A DNA stretch of 64,000 nucleotides from Streptomyces sp. NBC_00572 (GTDB lineage: Bacteria; Actinomycetota; Actinomycetes; Streptomycetales; Streptomycetaceae). How positions within the stretch are numbered: position 1 is the stretch's first letter; each line of letters begins with the position of its first letter. The DNA is taken from NCBI RefSeq assembly GCF_026341815.1, contig NZ_JAPENX010000001.1, positions 2,604,001 to 2,668,000 of the forward strand, written 5' to 3'. The notes under the pieces were generated by a model that searched no databases, was not told the DNA's origin, and was given only the letters and a program-made list of their open reading frames with translations. Position numbers and translations under genes: made by a program. Shown in pieces: positions 15,277 through 23,780 of the stretch.

Positions 15277-15603
15277 GATGCGGAGGCTAGTCGCGGAAAC
15301 CGCCGACATCGGGGAGGAGGCCAAGTCACGATAGTGGCGGTCCGGTGGGGTGGTCTTGATGCTCAGTGCGGCAGCCTTCGCCACGATCGCACCCAACAGG
15401 CTTGGACGGAGGATGCGGCCGGTACGTCGCCCCAGCTGGACGCGTACCGCCTGGGTCCGTTGCGCAGCCTGCCGACCGCCGGGAACCTCAAGCGTGCGGC
15501 CGGGCGGAGTTGTCGTGAGATCCGCCCTGGGCCCGTCATCGTCCCGACCGGTTCGACCGCGCCGCACCCTCCGTGGGTCGCCAGGAGAACGGGCGGGCGC
15601 GGA
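15277..15603. other. intergenic gap, nothing recognised
   Basis: 327 bp between the start of the CysRS-like gene and the end of the MFS gene, both on the minus strand. It must contain the promoter of the CysRS-like gene; I see no palindrome, terminator hairpin or small gene. Confidence 0.4.
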
Positions 15604-16908
15604 TCAGGACCTCCTCTCGGCCGGCGGTTCCGTCGGCAGGGCGGCGAGTCGGCTCACGGGTGACAGGACGAGCGCGATCAGCACGGCGGCGGATCCGATC
15701 GCCGCGACGGTCAACGCGCCGTGGGCACCGAGCCGGCCCGACAGCAGGCCCGCGGACAGGCCGCCGAGGGCGCCGCCACCGAACAGCAGGGTGCGGAAGA
15801 CCGCTGTCATCCGGCCCATCATCGACTGCGGGGTACTGGCCTGGCGCAGGCTGACGATGACGACGCCGGCGACACCGAGGCCGAGGTAGCTGGTGAAGAA
15901 GGAGAGGACGAACATCCCCACCATCACCGGCCGGGGGCCGGCGGCCAGGACGATCAGCAGGGGGCCGAGGAGAAGGGCCGACTGCGCGACGAGGTAGACC
16001 AGCCCGAGCCGGAAGCGTCGGATCACCTTGCGGGAGATCGCCGCGCCGATCAGACCGCCTACCGAGGCGGTCGCCAGGACACCGCCGAGGGCCGTCGATC
16101 CCAGGTGCACGTCTCGTGTCCCGTAGAGGAGGAACATGGTCCACACGGTGACCATCGAGAAGTTGCAGCAGAACCCGATGAGCGCGAGCGAGCGCAGGAC
16201 CGGATTCCCCAGCACCCAGCGCAGACCGTCGCGGAGTTCGGTCGGCACGTGGCGTTTCACGGTCGCGGGCTCGGGCCGCGGCTCGGGGGTGCGGATGAGC
16301 AACAGCGAAACCACGGACGCCAGATAGGAGAACGCGTCCGCGATCAGCGCCACGGGCGCGGTCAGGGCGCCGACCAGGACACCGGCGAGCCCGGGTCCCG
16401 CCACCTCGGCCGCCGACGAGCTCATCCCCATCTTCGCGCCGGCCTCGACGTAGCGTTCGGGACCGCGCACCAGGGTCGGCACGTAGGACATCCAGCTCAC
16501 GTCGAACAGCACCGAGGCGACGCCGACGGCACAGGCGATCAGCAGCAGCGAGACCATGCCGAGCGCGTCCGTCCAGTACAGGACGGGCACGAGGGCCAGC
16601 AGGACCATCCGGACGAGGTTGGCGCCGAGCATGATCCGCCGCCGCCGGGCCCGGTCCACCCACACACCGAAGATCAGGGCGAGCCCGAGGTACGGGACGA
16701 GCTGCAGGAACCGCAGGACACCGACCTGTTCGTCGCTGGCGTCGAAGGCGGTGATCGCGGTCAGCGGCAGGGCCAGGTTCGTGACCTGGGTGCCCAGCAG
16801 GGACAGCGTCTCGCCGAGCCAGAACCTGAGGAAGTCGCCGTTGCGCCAGAGGCTTTCCGGGGGCGGCTCCGCGGTGGGCGCCTGGAGGGCGGTCACCGGC
16901 GCCGTCAC
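15604..16908 (-). CDS. MFS exporter (EntS-like group)
   Basis: 434 residues from GTG at 16908, which overlaps the stop of the upstream aminotransferase gene (GTGA). Twelve hydrophobic segments; the loop between helices 2 and 3 reads GVWVDRARRRRIMLGANL, the MFS signature of the EntS/macrolide-efflux-like group. The opening LWRNGDFLRFWLGETLSLLG is typical. Such proteins export siderophores, antibiotics or amino-compound products. Coupling to the class V aminotransferase and control by the divergent MocR regulator suggest it exports the product or toxic substrate of that enzyme. Confidence 0.85.
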   Translation of the reverse strand: MTAPVTALQAPTAEPPPESLWRNGDFLRFWLGETLSLLGTQVTNLALPLTAITAFDASDEQVGVLRFLQLVPYLGLALIFGVWVDRARRRRIMLGANLVRMVLLALVPVLYWTDALGMVSLLLIACAVGVASVLFDVSWMSYVPTLVRGPERYVEAGAKMGMSSSAAEVAGPGLAGVLVGALTAPVALIADAFSYLASVVSLLLIRTPEPRPEPATVKRHVPTELRDGLRWVLGNPVLRSLALIGFCCNFSMVTVWTMFLLYGTRDVHLGSTALGGVLATASVGGLIGAAISRKVIRRFRLGLVYLVAQSALLLGPLLIVLAAGPRPVMVGMFVLSFFTSYLGLGVAGVVIVSLRQASTPQSMMGRMTAVFRTLLFGGGALGGLSAGLLSGRLGAHGALTVAAIGSAAVLIALVLSPVSRLAALPTEPPAERRS

Positions 16909-18158
16909 CGGCGCCGTCGGCGGTCGGGTGCCTGGCGGACGAGTTCGGCGACCGTGTCGGCGACGTGGTCCACCTCCTCCTCGGTGTTGTAGTAGTGCGG
17001 CGACAGGCGCAGGCACCATTCGATGCCCTTGTCCCCGAAGTCGAACTGCGCGAACTCGCGGAAGCTGAGCGCCGAGTTGATGCCGCGGGCGTCCATGGCC
17101 GCCTTGAACGGCTGGGGCTGCCAGCCCTCCACCGCGAAGGTGACGAGCGCGGCCAGTCGCGGACCGCGGTCGAGCACCCGCACCCCCGGGACGAGTTCGA
17201 GCCGGTCGCGCAGCCGGGCCGCGAGCGCGGGTGTGCGCTGCTCGATGGCCTCGATGCCGACCTCGCGGGCGTAGCGCGTCGCGGCGGCGCTGCCGAGCAC
17301 GGTGGCGTAGGGGAACTCCCATTCCTCGAACCGGGCCGCCGTCGGGACGGGCTCGTATGCACCCGGCGCGGTCCAGCGGGCCCCGTGCATGTCGATGAAC
17401 AGCGGTTCGTAGCCCGCCCGCAGGACGCGATCGGATACGTACAGGAATCCGGAGCCGCGCGGGCCGCGGAGGAATTTGCGGCAGGTGGCGGTGAGGAGGT
17501 CGCAGCCGATCTCCTCCACGTCGATGACGAACTGGCCCACCGATTGGCACGCGTCCACCAGGTAGAGCAGGTCCAGCTCCCGGCAGTGCCGGCCGATCTC
17601 GGCGATCGGCGAGACGAGTCCCGAGTTGGTGGGGACATGGGTGGCGGACACCAGGCGGGGCCGGTGGGTCCGCATCAGCGCGGCCATCGCCTCCACGTCG
17701 ACGCCTCCGTCGGGGGTGTCGGGTGCGTGGACGATGCGTACGCCGAATCGCTTGCGCAGGGACAGGAAGGCGATCTGGTTGGAGACGAAGTCGTCACGGG
17801 TCGTGAGGATGACGTCGTCGGCCTCGAAGGGGATCGAGGACAGGGCGTTGGCGTAGGCGTGCGTGGCGCTGCCCGCGAAGGCGATGTTGTCGGGCGTGGT
17901 GTTGATGAGGGCGGCGATCTCCGCGTAGAACGCGCGCACTTCGGTGGCGCGGGCGGCCGACGCCTCGTAACCGCCCATCCGTGCTTCGAGGTTCAGATGG
18001 CCGACCATCACGTCGAGTACGGGGGTGGCCAGCAGGCCGCAGCCCGCGTTGTTGAAGTGGATGACCTTCCGGCACCCCGGGGTGTCGGCCCGCAGGGCGG
18101 CGACGTCCAGCTGAAGTGCTTCTGAACCAGGGCCAGTAGCGCTATTCTCGTCTCTCAT
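16905..18158 (-). CDS. PLP-dependent class V aminotransferase / cysteine-desulfurase-like enzyme
   Basis: 417 residues. The N-terminus VIHFNNAGCGLLATPVLD is the start of the class V fold; GSATHAYANAL binds the PLP phosphate; LVDACQSVGQ holds the PLP-ring Asp; the Schiff-base Lys is in TATCRKFLRGPRGSGFLY. No active-site Cys loop of IscS type is evident, so lyase or aminotransferase activity is likelier than desulfurase. The start codon overlaps, on the opposite strand, the start of the MocR regulator: both begin within TCATGA. TACCGT stands 5 bp upstream as a -10, implying a leaderless transcript. Confidence 0.85.
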   Translation of the reverse strand: MRDENSATGPGSEALQLDVAALRADTPGCRKVIHFNNAGCGLLATPVLDVMVGHLNLEARMGGYEASAARATEVRAFYAEIAALINTTPDNIAFAGSATHAYANALSSIPFEADDVILTTRDDFVSNQIAFLSLRKRFGVRIVHAPDTPDGGVDVEAMAALMRTHRPRLVSATHVPTNSGLVSPIAEIGRHCRELDLLYLVDACQSVGQFVIDVEEIGCDLLTATCRKFLRGPRGSGFLYVSDRVLRAGYEPLFIDMHGARWTAPGAYEPVPTAARFEEWEFPYATVLGSAAATRYAREVGIEAIEQRTPALAARLRDRLELVPGVRVLDRGPRLAALVTFAVEGWQPQPFKAAMDARGINSALSFREFAQFDFGDKGIEWCLRLSPHYYNTEEEVDHVADTVAELVRQAPDRRRRR

Positions 18159-18180
18159 GAATGACGGTAGCACTTCTGGC
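18132..18180. promoter_or_regulatory. inverted-repeat operator and two leaderless promoters over the joint start codons
   Basis: Arms GCCAGTAGCGCT (18132-18143) and AGCACTTCTGGC (18169-18180) match at 10 of 12 paired positions and are centred on TCATGA, where both divergent genes begin. TATTCT (18143-18148) serves as -10 for the regulator and TACCGT (minus strand, 18169-18164) for the aminotransferase, each placing transcription start at or next to the A of ATG. MocR proteins usually bind such repeats near their own promoter. Confidence 0.6.
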
Positions 18181-19587
18181 GAGTTGGCCGACAGCCTTCG
18201 GACACTGCTCTCCCGGCTCTCGCCCGGCGACCGACTGCCGAGCAGCCGCGAGCTGATCAAGGAGTACCGGGTCGGCCCCGCGACCGTGGCACGGGCCATC
18301 GCCGCACTGGCCGCGGAGGGGGCGGTGGTGACCCGCCCGGGCAGCGGGACGTACGTGGCGCAGCGCACCCGGCTCCACGACGAGGACTCCGACCCCGGCA
18401 CCAGCACCGACTGGCAGACGGTCGCCCTCACGGACCGCGCCGTCGACACGCACCTGATCGCCGACCCGCTCGGACCTCCACCGGCCGGGACGATTTCCCT
18501 GGACGGCGGCTACGTGCACCGCTCGCTCCAGCCCACGCGGGCCCTGAGCGCGGCGCTGGCGCGGGCAGCGCGCCGTCCGGACGCCTGGGACCGCGCCCCG
18601 GCCGGCGGTCTGACGTCGCTGCGCACCGCGTTCGCCCGCATCGTCGGCGGCAGCGTGGCACCGCAGGACGTCCTGGTCACCGCCGGCGGACAGAGCGCCC
18701 TGTCGATCGCGTTCCGGGCCATCGCCGGACCCGGCAGCCCGGTCCTGGTGGAGTCGCCCACCTATCCGCGCGCCCTGACCGCCGCCCGCGCCGCGGGACT
18801 GCGGCCGGTGCCGGTCCCGCTCGACGCCGACGGGCTGCGGCCCGACCTGCTGGCCGACGCGTTCGCGATGACCGGCGCACGCCTGCTGTACTGCCAGCCG
18901 ACCTTCCAGAACCCGACCGGCACCGTGCTTGCACCCGAGCGGCGTCGCCAGATCCTCGACGTGGCGCGCGCCTCGGGCGCGTTCGTGATCGAGGACGACT
19001 TCGCACGGCACCTGGGACACGGCGGCGCGGTGCCGCGGCCGCTGGTCGCCGACGACCGCGACGGCACGGTCGTCCACGTCACCTCACTCACCAAGCCCGC
19101 CGCACCCAGCCTGCGGATCGGGGCACTGGTGGCCCGCGGGCCGGTCATGGAGCGCATGCGGGCGGTGCGCCTGGTCGACGACTTCTTCGTCACGCGCCCG
19201 CTCCAGGAGGCCGCGCTGGAAGTGCTCAGCTCCCCGTCCTGGGACCGGCACGTCCGCTCTCTCGGTACGGCGCTGCGCGAGCGCTGCGCCGTACTGGCCG
19301 CCGCGGTCGCCCAGGAGATCCCGGGCGCGACCCTGTCCGGGCTGCCGACCGGAGGACTGCACCTGTGGGTCCGTCTGCCGCCCGGCGTGGACGACGCCGT
19401 ACTCACGAACGCCGCCAGGCAGCGTGGCGTCGCCGTGAGCGCCGGCAGCCGCTACTTCGCCACCGAACCACCGGCCGCCCACCTGCGCATCGGGTTCGCC
19501 GCCGCGGCCGACCATGCGGAGCTGACGCAGGGGGTACGCCGACTGGGAGCCGCGCTCATGGATCTCGGCCCGAAGCGGGAAGGGTGA
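18157..19587 (+). CDS. MocR/PdxR-type regulator (GntR HTH + aminotransferase fold)
   Basis: 476 residues. Residues ~5-75 are a GntR winged helix (LSPGDRLPSSRELIKEYRVG, PATVARAIAALAAEG). After a linker, residues ~110-470 are a class I/II aminotransferase domain: TSLRTAFARIVGG, the cofactor Tyr in CQPTFQNPTGTVL, IEDDFARHL, and the Lys of HVTSLTKPAAPSLRIG. MocR proteins sense PLP or an amino compound through this domain. The divergent aminotransferase and exporter genes are the obvious targets. Confidence 0.9.
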   Translation: MNDGSTSGELADSLRTLLSRLSPGDRLPSSRELIKEYRVGPATVARAIAALAAEGAVVTRPGSGTYVAQRTRLHDEDSDPGTSTDWQTVALTDRAVDTHLIADPLGPPPAGTISLDGGYVHRSLQPTRALSAALARAARRPDAWDRAPAGGLTSLRTAFARIVGGSVAPQDVLVTAGGQSALSIAFRAIAGPGSPVLVESPTYPRALTAARAAGLRPVPVPLDADGLRPDLLADAFAMTGARLLYCQPTFQNPTGTVLAPERRRQILDVARASGAFVIEDDFARHLGHGGAVPRPLVADDRDGTVVHVTSLTKPAAPSLRIGALVARGPVMERMRAVRLVDDFFVTRPLQEAALEVLSSPSWDRHVRSLGTALRERCAVLAAAVAQEIPGATLSGLPTGGLHLWVRLPPGVDDAVLTNAARQRGVAVSAGSRYFATEPPAAHLRIGFAAAADHAELTQGVRRLGAALMDLGPKREG

Positions 19588-19639
19588 GGCGCGGGAGGAC
19601 TGAGCCACCGGCGAGCCGACGGGCGCCACCGCGACGGTG

Positions 19640-20440
19640 TCACGAAGCAGAGGCCCACCAGGTCGAGGGCGCCGCGACGGTGTAGCCCAGGGACTCGTAC
19701 AGCGGCCTGCCCAGCTTCGAAGCGGTGAGGGTGACCGGCAGGTCCGCCACGTGGGCGAGGGCGCCGAGCATGACGGCCCTCCCGACGCCACGCGACCGGA
19801 AGGCCGGCGACGTACCGACCCAGTAGTGGCTGCCGATGCCGTCGTCCACGACGCTGACGCAGGCCCCCGCGGCCACGCCGTCGTGCAAGGCGACGAACAC
19901 GTCCACACCCGGCTGCCCGATCAGCGCCGTCGGGAACAGCTCCCCGGGGCGGTAGGGCTCGAACCCGGCCAGCTCGAAGCCCTCGATCACGATCCGCTCG
20001 GCCTCCTGGAGGTCCTCGGGCCGCTCGACCCGGATCACGCCCAGCGCCGGTTCGCCGACGGGCCCGGGCAGACGCAGCATGACCGGCATCTGCCAGCTGC
20101 GCATGCCCAGATGGTTCAGATCGGTCGAGCTGAACGGATCCTCGGCGTTCACCGGGCCCACGGCCCGGCGAACCAGCTCGCTCAACTCGGCCAGTTCGCC
20201 CGGATCGAGGTCGGACTCCTGGATCAGGACCCGCATGCCGGCCCGCTCGCCGCCATCGACCGCGACGAACCCACGGCGCCGGACGACCTCATGCCCCCGG
20301 GACCGGCCGGTCGCGATCCAAAGGGTGGCGGAGTTACGGGCCTGACGCTTCGGCGCATCGGCCAAGGCAACGGACGTGGACGTGGACGTGGTCGTGGTCG
20401 TGGACGTGGGCTGGTGGGCAGAAGTAGATCTTGTCGTCAT
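19640..20440 (-). CDS. GNAT-family N-acetyltransferase with Thr/Ser-rich N-terminal tail
   Basis: 266 residues from ATG at 20440. The first ~30 residues are almost only Thr and Ser, encoded by an ACGTGG-type DNA microsatellite. The GNAT core is C-terminal: FVALHDGVAAGACVSVV, the acetyl-CoA loop SPAFRSRGVGRAVM (Q/RxxGxG/A form) and KLGRPLYESLGY. Substrate unknown. A middle domain (residues ~70-160, LIQESDLDPGELAELSELV) may be a second, degenerate GNAT fold. It is divergent from the membrane-protein/two-component operon across the dyad array. Confidence 0.8.
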   Translation of the reverse strand: MTTRSTSAHQPTSTTTTTSTSTSVALADAPKRQARNSATLWIATGRSRGHEVVRRRGFVAVDGGERAGMRVLIQESDLDPGELAELSELVRRAVGPVNAEDPFSSTDLNHLGMRSWQMPVMLRLPGPVGEPALGVIRVERPEDLQEAERIVIEGFELAGFEPYRPGELFPTALIGQPGVDVFVALHDGVAAGACVSVVDDGIGSHYWVGTSPAFRSRGVGRAVMLGALAHVADLPVTLTASKLGRPLYESLGYTVAAPSTWWASAS

Positions 20441-20551
20441 TTCGCTTACGGTAGTGCGCAGTTGACCCCTCACACAGGCCAATTCCATGCGCCTCGACTG
20501 GGCCACCTTCGGCCCGCGCCACTGCCCGGGGAATCGCACCGAGACCTGATG

Positions 20552-20632
20552 TCGGACCGGAGTCCGATGCGGACCTGCGGGGAGCGATGGGGTCGGACCT
20601 GGGGCCGACCCGGGAAGCGGACCGTGCTCCGA
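20552..20632. promoter_or_regulatory. array of three 16-bp dyads plus one half site
   Basis: TCGGACCGGAGTCCGA (20552-20567), TCGGACCTGGGGCCGA (20593-20608) and GCGGACCGTGCTCCGA (20617-20632) share the pattern CGGACCn4-5CCGA; a half site GCGGACC lies at 20570. The first and second are perfect or near-perfect inverted repeats. The last site ends 36 bp before the ATG at 20669. Such regular sites suggest cooperative binding of a dimeric regulator, plausibly the NarL-type regulator encoded by the third gene of the operon. Confidence 0.6.
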
Positions 20633-20668
20633 CGCGGAAGGGCCCGTCCGGGCGGAATCGTTCACGAC

Positions 20669-21454
20669 ATGACGACGACACGGAGTACCCCCCTCGAACA
20701 CCGCACCGCCGCCCCGGCCAGGGCTCGACTGCTGCCTGTGGCGTGGGGCGGTGACACGCCCTTCCCCGGGCGGTGGGTGGGCGGGGTCTCGCTGGTGGCA
20801 GCACCCGTGCTGCTGGGGGCCGGAGTCCTGCTGCGGCTGCCCTTCCACTTCTTCTTCCCGGAGCAACTCGCCGCCCGTGCCGAGCACCCCCACCTGATCG
20901 CGGTCTCCTACGGCGCCTTCGCCGCGGGGACGGTACTGCTGTGGCCGGCCCTCGCCGTACTCGCGGCCCGGATCGGCCGCCACAGCCCCGGACTGGCCCT
21001 GTGGGGCGGTGTGCTCGCCGTCCTCGGGCTCTTCGCCCGGACGTTCCACGCGGGGGTGGACCACCTCGCCTTCCAACTCGCCGACCGGCAGGGCGTGGAG
21101 GCCGCCGCCCGGTTCGTCGGCGAGACGTACGGCGCCTTCCACGTCTTCAGCACCCTGAACCTCGCGATCATGGGCGGCTGGCTGCTCCTGGCCATCGGGG
21201 CCTGGCGGACGCGCGTGCTGGGCCCCGTCCGGGCAGTCGCCCTGGCGGTGACCTCCGCGCTGCCGCTCGGCGTGCTCAAGGGCACCACCCCGCTGTCGGT
21301 CGTGGCCGTCGCGGGCCTCTGCCTCGCCCTCGTCCCGCTGGGCAGCACCGTGCTGCGTGACGGCCCGACGCCCGGGCGCGCGGCAGCCCTGCGCTGGACC
21401 CTGACGATCATCGCCACGATCGCCCTCATGACCCTGATCGGGCAGGTGGGTTGA
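20669..21454 (+). CDS. polytopic membrane protein of unknown function
   Basis: 261 residues. About seven hydrophobic segments beginning at GVSLVAAPVLLGAGVLL; a soluble loop FHAGVDHLAFQLADRQGV holds two His and an Asp. N-terminal ~30 residues are polar. I do not recognise the family. The end overlaps a TTG (TTGA) that could start the sensor kinase, so it is the first gene of a three-gene operon (membrane protein, kinase, regulator) and may be a sensor partner or a target of the system. Confidence 0.7.
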   Translation: MTTTRSTPLEHRTAAPARARLLPVAWGGDTPFPGRWVGGVSLVAAPVLLGAGVLLRLPFHFFFPEQLAARAEHPHLIAVSYGAFAAGTVLLWPALAVLAARIGRHSPGLALWGGVLAVLGLFARTFHAGVDHLAFQLADRQGVEAAARFVGETYGAFHVFSTLNLAIMGGWLLLAIGAWRTRVLGPVRAVALAVTSALPLGVLKGTTPLSVVAVAGLCLALVPLGSTVLRDGPTPGRAAALRWTLTIIATIALMTLIGQVG

Positions 21455-21471
21455 CGTTGTACGGTCGGGCC

Positions 21472-22647
21472 ATGCGTGTTCCCCGGCGGCGGCGCGACGG
21501 CCATCTGCTCGCGCTCGACCTGGCTGCCGCGCTGCTGATCGCCGCCACGTACGCCGGCTTCACCCGGATGTCGGGCGACGGGACCCAGCCCGCCTACACC
21601 GGACCGGTCTGGGCGGGTGTGCTCGTGGCCGCGGCGGTCGGCCTCCCGGTCGCGGTCCGCCGGCCGTGGCCCGTACCGGCCGCGGTGACGGCCCTCGCCG
21701 GAGCCGTCACCGCCACCCTCCTGGACATCACGCGTGAGCCGTGGACCGCGGTCGGTCTCGTCCTCTACGCGGTCGCCCTCACCAGGCCCCCGCGACGCTC
21801 GGTGCCGGTGCTCGCCGCCGCGCTCGCCGTCTCGGCGGCCGCGGTCCTCACCGGGGAGGCCGTGATCAGCCCGGCCGAAACCTGGAGCGGGGCCGCCGGC
21901 GTCGCCGCCATCGTCTGGCTGGTCCTCGGCGGCGGCTGGACCGCGGGCTTCGCGGTACGGGCCCACCGCGCCCGGCAAGCAGACCGCGTCGCCCGCCGCA
22001 CCGAACACGCCATCGCCGAAGAACGGCTGCGCATCGCACGGGAACTGCACGACATCGTGTCGCACAGCCTCAGCCTGATCGCGGTGAAGGCGGGCGTCGC
22101 CGGGCACGTCGCCCAGCGCCGCCCCGAGGAGGCCGTGGACGCGCTGCGCGTCATCGAACAGACCAGTCGGGCCGCCATGACCGAGATGCGTCGCACCCTG
22201 GGCGTGCTGCGCACCGACACGGCCACCGCCCCGCTGAGCCCGGCGCCCGACCTCGACGCGCTCGACCGGCTGGCCGATCAGGCACGACAGGCGGGCGTGG
22301 ACGTCGAGTTGGACGTCCGGGTCCCGGACTCCGGTCTGCCCGCCGGCATCGCCCTGGCCGTTCACCGGATCGTGCAGGAGTCCCTCACCAACGTGGTGAA
22401 GCACGCGGCCCCCGCACGCTGCCGGGTGACGGTCGAGGCCGACCTGCGCGAAGTGCGGATCGACGTCACGGACGACGGCGTGCGGGGCGCCGACACCGAG
22501 CGGGTCGGGGGGCACGGCCTGGTCGGCATGCGGGAGCGGGCCATGATGTACGGCGGGACGTTCAGCGCGGGCCCGCGCCCGCGCCCCGGGGGAGGCTTCG
22601 CGGTCTCCGCCCGCCTGCCGCAGGACGGCGTGAGGAGGAACGCATGA
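21472..22647 (+). CDS. NarL-system sensor histidine kinase
   Basis: 391 residues from ATG at 21472; a TTG at 21451 overlapping the upstream stop would add 7 residues. Five or six N-terminal membrane helices end near residue 165. HisKA_3 follows: ERLRIARELHDIVSHSLSLI with the phospho-acceptor His. The ATPase domain has VQESLTNVVKHA (N box), DDGVRGADTE and GGHGLVGMRERAMMYGG (G boxes). The short extracellular loops suggest sensing within the membrane or envelope, as in cell-wall-stress systems of this class. Its end overlaps the regulator gene by ATGA. Confidence 0.88.
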   Translation: MRVPRRRRDGHLLALDLAAALLIAATYAGFTRMSGDGTQPAYTGPVWAGVLVAAAVGLPVAVRRPWPVPAAVTALAGAVTATLLDITREPWTAVGLVLYAVALTRPPRRSVPVLAAALAVSAAAVLTGEAVISPAETWSGAAGVAAIVWLVLGGGWTAGFAVRAHRARQADRVARRTEHAIAEERLRIARELHDIVSHSLSLIAVKAGVAGHVAQRRPEEAVDALRVIEQTSRAAMTEMRRTLGVLRTDTATAPLSPAPDLDALDRLADQARQAGVDVELDVRVPDSGLPAGIALAVHRIVQESLTNVVKHAAPARCRVTVEADLREVRIDVTDDGVRGADTERVGGHGLVGMRERAMMYGGTFSAGPRPRPGGGFAVSARLPQDGVRRNA

Positions 22648-23339
22648 CGGACGCGACCCGGGTGCTCGTCGTCGACGACCAGGTGCTGCTGCGCGGTTCC
22701 TTCCGGATCCTCGTCGAGAACGAACCCGGCCTCACCGCCGTAGGAGAGGCGGGCGACGGGGCGGAGGCCGTCGAGCTCGCCCGCCTGCACCGACCGGACG
22801 TGGTCCTGATGGACGTCCGGATGCCGGTCATGGACGGCATCGAGGCGACGCGGCAGATCTGTGGATCCCCGGAGACCGCCGGCGCACGGGTACTGATCCT
22901 GACCACGTTCGACCTCGACGAGTACGTCTACGCGGCGCTGCGGGCCGGCGCGGCGGGCTTCCTGCTCAAGGACGCTCCGCCCGCGGAGGTGCTCGCCGCC
23001 ATCCGGGTCGTCGCCACGGGCGACTCCCTGCTGGCTCCGTCGGTGACCCGCCGCCTCATCGAGGAGTTCACCCGCCGCCAGGACCGGGACCCGGACCCGG
23101 TCCGGAACCACGACCCGGCCCTTCTGGCCGGGGTGACGGAGCGGGAGCGCGAGGTCCTGAAGCTGATCGCGCGGGGCCTGTCGAACGACGAGATCACGGC
23201 GCGCCTGCATCTGAGCATGGGCACCGTGAAGACCCACATCGGCCGTCTGCTGTCCAAGCTGGCCGCCCGCGACCGCGCCCAGCTGGTGATCGCCGCGTAC
23301 GAGTCGGGAGTGGTGTCGGCCTCCGACGGCGGCGTGTGA
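22644..23339 (+). CDS. NarL/FixJ-family response regulator
   Basis: 231 residues; GAGGAGG precedes the ATG. The receiver domain has VVDDQVLLR, phospho-acceptor Asp in VVLMDVRMPVMDG and LILTTFDLDEY with the switch Thr, then the Lys of FLLKDAPP. The LuxR-type HTH is VTEREREVLKLIARGLSNDE with recognition helix MGTVKTHIGRLLSKL. An acidic/Arg linker (QDRDPDPVRNHDP) joins the two. The dyad array upstream of this operon is a natural binding-site candidate. Confidence 0.9.
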   Translation: MTDATRVLVVDDQVLLRGSFRILVENEPGLTAVGEAGDGAEAVELARLHRPDVVLMDVRMPVMDGIEATRQICGSPETAGARVLILTTFDLDEYVYAALRAGAAGFLLKDAPPAEVLAAIRVVATGDSLLAPSVTRRLIEEFTRRQDRDPDPVRNHDPALLAGVTEREREVLKLIARGLSNDEITARLHLSMGTVKTHIGRLLSKLAARDRAQLVIAAYESGVVSASDGGV

Positions 23340-23368
23340 ACGCCGACCGCACGGCGGCGGTGCGACCG

Positions 23369-23596
23369 TCAGCTCTGTGCGGTGTCGTCGCCCGTCTGCC
23401 CGGCGCCCTCGGCCGTACCCTCGGCCGCGCCTGCCTTCTCGCGCATCTTGCGCACCAGCTCCGCCTTCTGGTCGGCGGCACCCTTGCGGTCGAGGTTGCG
23501 GTGCGGACCGTTGTTCTGCCGCTCGGCGCGGGACAGCCTCTTGCGCTGGCCGCCGCCCTGGCCGACGGGGTTGTTGATGTTCTTGCTCACGGTCAT
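23369..23596 (-). CDS. DUF6243 family small protein
   Basis: 75 residues, highly charged and without hydrophobic segments. The opening SKNINNPVGQGGGQRKRLSR and the following AERQNNGPHRNLDRKG are the signature of DUF6243, a streptomycete family of unknown function. Predicted to be largely disordered at its C-terminus (GTAEGAGQTGDD). Convergent with the regulator gene, 29 bp apart. Confidence 0.8.
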   Translation of the reverse strand: MTVSKNINNPVGQGGGQRKRLSRAERQNNGPHRNLDRKGAADQKAELVRKMREKAGAAEGTAEGAGQTGDDTAQS

Positions 23597-23780
23597 GGGT
23601 TCTCCCGGTAATGATGCGAAGTGATGTACGGATTCATCGGTGGGGCGACGGGTCCGGCGGCGTCCGAGGACGTCAGCGGGGGCCCATCACACTCTCACTC
23701 GTGAATCGGCGTATGGAAGAACATGACAATGACGTTACCCGGTTCCGTCGGCCCGGCACACCAAGCTTTCCGCCGCCCCC

